In this document: in pieces, positions 27,831-33,556 of the stretch
Numbering within the stretch: the first letter of the stretch is position 1
How the letters are laid out: the number at the start of each line of letters is the position of its first letter
Origin: a virus
Length of the DNA stretch: 33,556 bases
Reading direction: 5' to 3' (one strand)
Virus record (IMG/VR): IMGVR_UViG_3300021963_000400
Location: 1 to 33,556 of that record
Translations under genes and position numbers: made by a program
Notes under the pieces: model-generated
What the model was told of the DNA's origin: nothing
Databases searched by the model: none
The model's input: the letters and a program-made list of their open reading frames with translations, nothing else

Positions 27831-29371
27831 TGCGCCAAGCGCTTCGTCCCAACCGCAGCCGGCGGCCCTCCGCGCGCTTTGCCAGCCTGCCGGCGCCGGT
27901 GGCTGGCCTAAATTTCCGCGATGCCATCGCCGCGCTGCAGCCGACCGACGCGCTGATTCTTGACAACTATTTCCCTCACGCCTCCTACGTGGAGCTGCGG
28001 CGCGGCTACGCTGCACACGTCACTGGCTTTGGCTCGCCGGTCGAAAGCGTGTTTGACTACGCCGCCCCAGACGGCACTGCCAAGTTATTTGCGGCGGCTG
28101 GCACGGCTATCTACGATGCCACCACCGCAGGCGCTGTCGGCGCTGCGGTGGTGTCGAGCCTGACGAATGCGCGCTGGCAGACGGTGCAGTTCTCGACCTT
28201 GGGCGGCGATTTCTTGGTGGCCGTGAACGGCGCCGATGGCGTGCGGACCTACAACGGCAGCGCCTGGGCCACGCAAACGATCACCGGCGCCACGGCGGCC
28301 AACCTCGTCACCGTGGCCTCGCACAAGACGCGGCTGTGGTTCGGCGAAAACGCCAGCACGAAGGCATGGTATCTTGGCACGGGAGCCGTTGCTGGCGCGG
28401 CGACGGCGCTTGATCTTGGCTTCGTGTGGTCGCTGGGCGGCAATCTGGCTTTCATCGTGCCGATCAGCTTTCAGAACACGCAGGGCTTGGACGACGTGCT
28501 GTGCTTTGTCAGCACCGAAGGCGAGGTAGCGGCTTATGTTGGCACGGACCCCGTCAGCGCCAACACGTGGCAGCTTGCAGGCGTCTACCGCATCGGCCGG
28601 CCCGTGAACCGCCGGGCGGTGGCGCGCTTCGGCGGCGACGCCATTGTGATGACGGATGGCGGCGTGGTGTCGCTTCGCCAGATCGTGGCGGTGGACTTGT
28701 CGCAAGCCGGTAACGTGTCCATCACCGACAAGATCAACCGCGTGCTAGGCGAGCAGGTGGCGGCGGCGGCCAGCACGTTTGGTTGGGAAATGATAATTTA
28801 TCCTGCGGGCACGCGCTTAATCGTCAACGCGCCGCAAGAGGATGGCACTTATCGCCAGTGGGTGATGAACACGCTGACAGGCGCTTGGTGCCGGGCTATC
28901 GGCATGGAGGCGCTGAGCTGGGCCCTGCTGGCCGGCGCGCCCTACTTCGGCGGCGCCACAGCCGTCTATCAGGCCGACACCGACGCCACCGACAACGGCG
29001 GCAACATTGTGGGTGAGGTGAAGGGCGCTTTTTCGGTGCTGGGCGTGCCGGCGCTCAAGCGGATGACGATGTTCCGCCCGACGATGACGGCGAACGGCAA
29101 CCCAGCGCCGGCTCTGGGCATCGACGTGGATTTCAGCGACGTGACGCCGACCGACGTGCTGGTGTCGGCCGTGTCCGGCGGCCAGTGGGACGTGTCGCTG
29201 TGGGATGCGGCCGTGTTCGGTAGCACGACAAACAACTTGCGCGACTGGACGACCGTTGCCAACATCGGTCTAACGGTGGCGCCGCGGATGCGGACGGAAA
29301 CGCGCGGGTTCGACATCCAAATAACCGGGTTTGATTTGGCGTTTGAGGTGCAGGGGCTGGCGGCGCTGTGA
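27830..29371 (+). CDS. Tail hub / DNA-stabilisation protein (P22 gp10-like position)
   Basis: A 513-residue protein from ATG 27830. It is beta-rich with many short motifs ending in small residues (LFAAAGTAIYDATTAG, DFLVAVNGADGVRTYNG, ALGIDVDFSDV), giving the impression of a propeller-like hub, as in P22 gp10, which plugs the channel and carries fibres. No catalytic motif. The N-terminal 30 residues are basic. The next gene starts in GTGA. Assigned by length, composition and order; moderately sure. Confidence 0.6.
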   Translation: MRQALRPNRSRRPSARFASLPAPVAGLNFRDAIAALQPTDALILDNYFPHASYVELRRGYAAHVTGFGSPVESVFDYAAPDGTAKLFAAAGTAIYDATTAGAVGAAVVSSLTNARWQTVQFSTLGGDFLVAVNGADGVRTYNGSAWATQTITGATAANLVTVASHKTRLWFGENASTKAWYLGTGAVAGAATALDLGFVWSLGGNLAFIVPISFQNTQGLDDVLCFVSTEGEVAAYVGTDPVSANTWQLAGVYRIGRPVNRRAVARFGGDAIVMTDGGVVSLRQIVAVDLSQAGNVSITDKINRVLGEQVAAAASTFGWEMIIYPAGTRLIVNAPQEDGTYRQWVMNTLTGAWCRAIGMEALSWALLAGAPYFGGATAVYQADTDATDNGGNIVGEVKGAFSVLGVPALKRMTMFRPTMTANGNPAPALGIDVDFSDVTPTDVLVSAVSGGQWDVSLWDAAVFGSTTNNLRDWTTVANIGLTVAPRMRTETRGFDIQITGFDLAFEVQGLAAL

Positions 29372-29805
29372 GGTTGGTGTTCGGGCAGGACCAAGCCGTG
29401 GGCGCCTGGGTGGTGTCGCGCATCCCTCACGTCGAGGACGTCCGGACGCTTGGCCCGTTTGCGGCAATTGGTGTGGCCGACGATGAGAAGCTAATGGCGG
29501 GGTGCGTGTTCCACAACTACGCGCCGGCTTACGGCAACTGCGAGATCAGCTTCGCCGCCGACACGGCACGCTGGGCCACGCGCGGCACGATCCGGGCGTT
29601 GCTGTCGGTGCCGTTTCAGCAATACGGCTGCCGGCGGGTATCGCTGGTGACGCCGCACGACAACGAGCGAGCGCAGAGGTTCATCCGCGGGATCGGCTTT
29701 GTCCGCGAGGGCTGCGCGCGAGACTTCTTTGCGCCTAAGCGCCACGCGGTGCTGTTCGGGCTGCTGCGCCGGGAGTTTGACCGGCTCTTTACGAGGAAAA
29801 GCTGA
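29368..29805 (+). CDS. GNAT-like acetyltransferase
   Basis: A 145-residue protein from GTG 29368 (GTGA overlap). The order of features fits the GNAT fold: an N-terminal strand (RLVFGQDQAVGAWV), a central strand pair with AAIGVADDEKLMAGCVFHNY, a helix at GTIRALLSVPFQQYGCRRVS and the C-terminal block NERAQRFIRGIGFVREG, where an acetyl-CoA-binding site is expected. GNAT genes are common between hub and fibre genes in short-tailed phages; their targets are unknown. It may modify a host or virion protein. Confidence 0.7.
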   Translation: MRLVFGQDQAVGAWVVSRIPHVEDVRTLGPFAAIGVADDEKLMAGCVFHNYAPAYGNCEISFAADTARWATRGTIRALLSVPFQQYGCRRVSLVTPHDNERAQRFIRGIGFVREGCARDFFAPKRHAVLFGLLRREFDRLFTRKS

Positions 29806-32081
29806 TGGGAAAGAGCGCGCCCGAACCGCCCCCGGTGCCCGATCCCGTTGCCACGGCAGCGGCGCAGACACAGAGCAATCTGGCGACCGCGCGCACCAAC
29901 GCGACGCTGAACCGCGTGGACCAATACACGCCCAACGGTTCCTCTACATTTACACCGCTTGCAAACACCTACGTTGCGGACCAGTTGGCCAACCGCCGGG
30001 CGGCCTACGACGCCGACACGCGGCCGTTGTACACCGGGCCGCTGACAACTACGGTGACGACGCCAGGGACGAGAAGCCAGGGGTCTGATACTGCTGGCGA
30101 AAACTCTAGCGGCGGCAACTACTATGCCGATGCGCCTGCCACGACGGTGACGCAGCCCGTGTCAATTCCGGGCGACTATAAAACGCCATGGAACGAGGCG
30201 GCCGTCCGCACCGAGCTTGAGGCCAACAACCCGCTCGCCGACCGTTGGCGCCAAGACGTGACGCTCTCGCCGGAACAGCAACGGCTGCTGAACCTGCAGA
30301 ACCAAGCCAAGAGCCTCTATGGCACCACTGCGCTTAACCAGCTCCAGGGGTTGCAGGGCGCCCTGTCGTCACCGTTTAACCCGACGCTACCCAACGCGCC
30401 CACGGGCGTGACTTCGCAAGGTGGTGCGCTTGCCACTGGTGCGCCGACGTCGCCGACGCTGAACACCAACCTGCCGAGCGCCGCCGGCCAGCTTCAATAC
30501 AACGCCCCGACGCTTGGGCCGCAGGGCACGGTGCAGTCGCGCGCGGGCCAGCTGTTCGGCGGGACGCTGACGGCGCCGGAGCTTCAGGTTAACGCGCCGT
30601 CCGGCTTTGCCGCAACGCTGCCGGAGCAGCGCGCGCTGGAACTGGCCTATGCCTCGCGCGCGAATGAACTGGCGCGGACGTTCGGCGGCAACGTGCCGGG
30701 CATCCAGTATGGCATAGGCGACGCAGGCGCCATTCAGCGCAACGTTGACGCCGATGCGTCTAGCCGCAACCGCGTCGAGGAAGCCCTGTTCGGCCGGATG
30801 AACCCGCAGATTGAGCAGACGCGGCTGGCACTGGAAACGCGGCTGCGCAACCAGGGCCTCGCACCCGGCGGCGAAGCCTGGATGAATTCGCTGAACGACA
30901 TCCAGCGCCAGGAGAACGATGCGCGACTGGCCGTAATTGCTCAGGCCGGGCAGGAGCAATCCCGCCAGCTTGGTATGGATCTGTCGCGCGGCCAGTTCAG
31001 CAACGCCGCACAGCAGCAGGCTTTCGCGCAGGAGGTAGGGCGCCAGCAGGCGTTCAACGTTGCGCAGCAGCAGGGCTTTGGCCAGTCGCGAGACGTGGCG
31101 GGGTTCGGCAATCAGGCTTTGATGGCCGCGCAGGGTTTAGATAGCCAAGCAATGGACAGCCGCAACACCGCGCGCAACCAGATGTTTGGCCAGTCGGTTC
31201 AAGCGGCACAGATTGCCAACGACGCTGCGGCGCGTAATACGCAAATGGCGCAGCAGGCGGAGCAGATGCGCCTGAACGCGCGGATTGCGCAGTTTGGGGC
31301 GCAAGTGCAGGCGGCGGGGTTCCAGAACGCCCAGGCAGGCCAAGCGCAACAGATGGACCTTGCCAGCGGCCAGTTCAACAATCAGGCGGCGCTGGCGCAG
31401 TTCGGCGCGGGCATGCAGGGCATGGCCGCAGGCAATCAGGCGGTGCAGTCGGGTTTTGGTATGAACTCGGCAGCCGCCGGATTCAACAACGCAGCGCTAC
31501 AGCAGGGCTTCGCCAACAACCTCCAGGGCGCCACGTTTGGCAATCAGGCGCTAGGCCAACGGCAGGCGCTGGACGCTCAAGCTCAGCAATCCCAGGCCGC
31601 GTTGCGTCAGGCGGCGCTGCAGGAGCAAATGACCCTCCGCAGCGTGCCGCTAAACGAGACGGCGGCGCTGTTTGGACAGGCCGGGGTGCAATACCCGCAG
31701 TTCGGCCAGGTGCCGACGGCAAACGTGGCGACGACCGACGTGCTGGGAGCCTACGGCATGGCTCAGAACGCCGCACAGGCGGCCTACAACACTCAGGCGC
31801 AACAGGCGGCCGCGAACACGTCCGGGCTGTTCGGCGGGCTCTCCAGCCTCGGCGGCGCCGGCATCATGGCCTACGCCCTGTCGGACGAGCGCGCAAAAGA
31901 GAACGTCCGCGAAGTGGGTGAACTCGACAACGGCCTGCCCGTTTATCTGTTTAACTACAAGGGCAGCCCGACGCCGCAGATCGGCCTGATGGCCCAGGAC
32001 GTCGAGAAGAAGAAACCGAGCGCCGTGGTTAAGGGCGCGGACGGCTACAAGCGTGTGAACTACGCAATGGCAGCAAGGTAA
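29805..32081 (+). CDS. Large virion protein with C-terminal S74-type domain
   Basis: A 758-residue protein. The N-terminus is Pro-rich (about 1-20), the middle is Asn/Gln/Ala-rich helix with irregular repeats (QFNNQAALAQFG, GFNNAALQQGF and similar, 400-600), and the last 67 residues form a short Peptidase S74-like domain: LSDERAKENVREV (692-704), GLMAQDVE (727-734) and a terminal VNYAM. In known fibres S74 is a self-cleaving chaperone for trimer folding, cutting next to the Ser of this SDER-type motif; here the usual helical tail after it is missing. The rest looks like an ejection or tail protein. The function is uncertain. Confidence 0.6.
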   Translation: MGKSAPEPPPVPDPVATAAAQTQSNLATARTNATLNRVDQYTPNGSSTFTPLANTYVADQLANRRAAYDADTRPLYTGPLTTTVTTPGTRSQGSDTAGENSSGGNYYADAPATTVTQPVSIPGDYKTPWNEAAVRTELEANNPLADRWRQDVTLSPEQQRLLNLQNQAKSLYGTTALNQLQGLQGALSSPFNPTLPNAPTGVTSQGGALATGAPTSPTLNTNLPSAAGQLQYNAPTLGPQGTVQSRAGQLFGGTLTAPELQVNAPSGFAATLPEQRALELAYASRANELARTFGGNVPGIQYGIGDAGAIQRNVDADASSRNRVEEALFGRMNPQIEQTRLALETRLRNQGLAPGGEAWMNSLNDIQRQENDARLAVIAQAGQEQSRQLGMDLSRGQFSNAAQQQAFAQEVGRQQAFNVAQQQGFGQSRDVAGFGNQALMAAQGLDSQAMDSRNTARNQMFGQSVQAAQIANDAAARNTQMAQQAEQMRLNARIAQFGAQVQAAGFQNAQAGQAQQMDLASGQFNNQAALAQFGAGMQGMAAGNQAVQSGFGMNSAAAGFNNAALQQGFANNLQGATFGNQALGQRQALDAQAQQSQAALRQAALQEQMTLRSVPLNETAALFGQAGVQYPQFGQVPTANVATTDVLGAYGMAQNAAQAAYNTQAQQAAANTSGLFGGLSSLGGAGIMAYALSDERAKENVREVGELDNGLPVYLFNYKGSPTPQIGLMAQDVEKKKPSAVVKGADGYKRVNYAMAAR

Positions 32082-32087
32082 CAAACG

Positions 32088-32336
32088 ATGGACGAAGCAC
32101 TTGGTGGCGGCGGCGGCATGATGCCGCAGAGCCCGATTGTCTCGCCCGACATGGTGGGCGCGATGGACGGCATGGACCCGGGTATGCGGCGCAAACTGCT
32201 GGCCGACATGCTGATGCGCCGTGGCATGGGCGGCATGGGCATCGCGTCCAACGCCTCGCCGGTTGGCGCGGGCATGCAGGGCATCGGGAATGCGCTGCAG
32301 ATGGCGCTGATGTCTGGCAGGTTGAAAGGATTCTGA
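32088..32336 (+). CDS. Small Met/Gly-rich virion-operon protein
   Basis: An 82-residue protein with about one residue in five being Met. The central motif DPGMRRKLLADMLMRRG (30-46) is shared in pattern with the next two gene products (DP, RR, LA, LM at matching spacing). No membrane segment or enzyme motif. ATG 32088 follows AAGGTAAC with the previous stop 6 nt away. It is likely a small virion or ejection-complex component; unknown family. Confidence 0.6.
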   Translation: MDEALGGGGGMMPQSPIVSPDMVGAMDGMDPGMRRKLLADMLMRRGMGGMGIASNASPVGAGMQGIGNALQMALMSGRLKGF

Positions 32337-32337
32337 G

Positions 32338-32640
32338 ATGTCCGGTTATGTGGGCCTCCCCCAGCAGTCAATGCCTATGGACCCTGCGCAACGTCGGCAG
32401 ATGCTTGCCCAGGCGCTGATGCAGCGTCCGTGGGCAATGGACATGCCAAGCCAGCCGCCACAGATGCAGCCCGGCGCGCCGCCGCCGATGATGCCGCCCG
32501 GTGGCCCGGCGCAAATGGCGCCGCAGGCCGGGATAATGCCGCCGCAGCGCGGCCCGCAGCCCGGCATGGGCGGCCCGCGCCCGATGGCTGGTGCGCTTCC
32601 AATGGGCATGCCGGCGATACCCGGCCAGCCGCGCCGATAG
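32338..32640 (+). CDS. Small Pro/Met/Gln-rich virion-operon protein
   Basis: A 100-residue protein, 1 nt after its neighbour. The N-terminal third has DPAQRRQMLAQALMQRP (15-31), the same pattern as the adjacent gene products; the rest is disordered Pro/Met/Gly/Gln sequence (for example PPPMMPPGG). Its composition suggests a flexible adhesive or linker peptide in the virion. No family is recognised. Confidence 0.6.
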   Translation: MSGYVGLPQQSMPMDPAQRRQMLAQALMQRPWAMDMPSQPPQMQPGAPPPMMPPGGPAQMAPQAGIMPPQRGPQPGMGGPRPMAGALPMGMPAIPGQPRR

Positions 32641-32661
32641 TCTCTGGCCTAGGAGCCGCCC

Positions 32662-33556
32662 ATGTCTGGCAGCATGTATGATCCCCGAATCTCGGCTCTT
32701 GCGTTGCAAGACCCCGAGCTTGCCGCCATTGAGCGCCGCCGCGCGCTTGCTGCGGCGCTGATGCAACAGGGGCAGCAGAACCAGAAGCTGACGCACCCGT
32801 TGCAGGTGGTGGGGAACCTTGCCAACACGGCGGTGTCGGCGCTGCTGATGCGCAAAGCCGACGAGGAAGGCAAGGCGCTGGTTGACCAACAGCGCAACGA
32901 TGTGCGTAGCTTTTTCCAGCCTGGGCAGGGATCTCCAAACCCGGCGTTGACGGCTGATGCGGCGCCTACCAGCCCCGTGACGGCGCCGCTGGCGCCGGTG
33001 CAGCGCGAGACCGTGCTGCCAATAAATGGCTCGACACTGGCGGTGCCGGAGCACCTGCAACCTACCATTCGGCAGGCGAGCGATCAGTCCGGCGTGCCGT
33101 ACAACATCCTTGCCGCCAAGCTGCAGCAGGAAAGCGGCTTCCGGCCCGATGCGCGCGGCAAGTCCGGCGAGGTAGGTATCTCGCAGATTATGCCTAGTAC
33201 CGGCGCCCAGCCCGGCTATGGCCTGACGCCGATCAGCATGGCCGATGCGGCAGAGCCGGAGAAGGCCATTCCGTGGGGTGCGCAGTATCTGGCCGCGCGC
33301 GCGAAGGCGCAGGGCGTCAACGACTGGAACGACCCGGCGCAAGCAGCGAAGGGGCTGGCGGCCTACAACGGCAGCGGCCCGGCGGCTGATGGATATGGCC
33401 GGCAGGTGGCAAGCTTGGCTGGACTTCAGAGCGCGCAGCCACCGTCGGCTGCGGCAAGCGCCGGGAGCATGCAGGCACAGTCGCAGACTGGAGGCGCTGA
33501 CATGTCTGTGCCCGGGCTGCCCGGTTACACGCTCGGCACGCTGACCACGCGCGTGA
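32662..33556 (+). CDS. Virion lytic transglycosylase, 5' part (continues at base 1)
   Basis: The gene starts at ATG 32662 with AGGAG at 32651-32655. Residues 1-100 are helical and carry DPELAAIERRRALAAALMQQ (17-36), which shares the DP/RR/LA/LM pattern of the two preceding small proteins. A Pro/Thr linker leads to the SLT domain: YNILAAKLQQESGF (147-160) with the likely catalytic Glu157. The frame is open to the window end, and codon 161 equals base 1 of the window. The reading runs through the repeated 415 bp. A nearby stop is absent because the gene is cut by the window end. Confidence 0.85.
   Translation, partial: MSGSMYDPRISALALQDPELAAIERRRALAAALMQQGQQNQKLTHPLQVVGNLANTAVSALLMRKADEEGKALVDQQRNDVRSFFQPGQGSPNPALTADAAPTSPVTAPLAPVQRETVLPINGSTLAVPEHLQPTIRQASDQSGVPYNILAAKLQQESGFRPDARGKSGEVGISQIMPSTGAQPGYGLTPISMADAAEPEKAIPWGAQYLAARAKAQGVNDWNDPAQAAKGLAAYNGSGPAADGYGRQVASLAGLQSAQPPSAAASAGSMQAQSQTGGADMSVPGLPGYTLGTLTTRV
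33142..33556. repeat. Right copy of imperfect 415-bp terminal repeat
   Basis: Second copy of the sequence at 1-415 with four substitutions and no insertions or deletions. All lie within one open reading frame and keep it open. Joining the ends gives a genome of 33,141 bp. Confidence 0.95.

Noticed and set aside
1-33556. tRNA or rRNA genes
   Set aside because: I found no cloverleaf with anticodon and T-loop consensus on either strand by eye; a tRNA scan would be needed for certainty.

Overview
The window is a temperate, probably short-tailed (podovirus-type) phage genome. It carries an integrase, a lambda-like repressor/Cro switch, recombination, replication, packaging, head, tail, ejection and lysis genes. 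It shows no tape-measure protein and no tail-tube or sheath genes. High GC, a GapR/DUF2312-type gene and a DUF6127-like membrane protein point to an alphaproteobacterial host, though nothing in the sequence names the genus. Bases 33142-33556 repeat bases 1-415 with four substitutions. The window is therefore one full circle (or permuted unit) of about 33,141 bp, opened inside the lytic transglycosylase gene, whose 5' part lies at 32662-33556 and 3' part at 1-1302.

Layout: 1-3525, rest of the virion transglycosylase and a large presumed ejection protein. 3708-6590, fibre/receptor-binding module, visibly more AT-rich, including a protein made of seven 47-residue repeats (a seven-bladed beta-propeller) and a tail-fibre assembly chaperone. 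6602-8074, lysis cassette: small membrane protein, nested Rz/Rz1-type spanins, holin-like protein and a DUF5675 protein. 8163-11903, leftward early operon on the minus strand: tyrosine integrase, AlpA-like excisionase, a probable annealing partner, YqaJ-type exonuclease and small unknowns. 11904-12407, immunity region: a short XRE repressor between two clusters of 17-bp palindromic operators, with Cro on the other side. 12408-19664, rightward early operon: helix-turn-helix protein, SNF2-type helicase, DNA methyltransferase, GapR-like protein, RusA resolvase, replication-initiator-like protein and small genes, mostly joined by 4-nt ATGA/GTGA overlaps. 19665-19761, leader with competing hairpins and a 26-codon ORF. 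19762-26466, terminase, portal, scaffold, major capsid protein, decoration protein and a strong terminator. 26479-33556, head-tail connector, hub, GNAT protein, S74-domain protein, two Met-rich proteins and the start of the transglycosylase.

How it fits together: the repressor probably shuts both PL (integration and recombination) and PR (Cro and replication) through the shared 17-bp sites. On induction PR drives replication, and the late genes follow through the leader before the terminase. The late unit then builds the head, the short tail and the ejection proteins and ends in the lysis genes, which converge on the integrase. The short gap between them is the natural place for attP, as in lambda.
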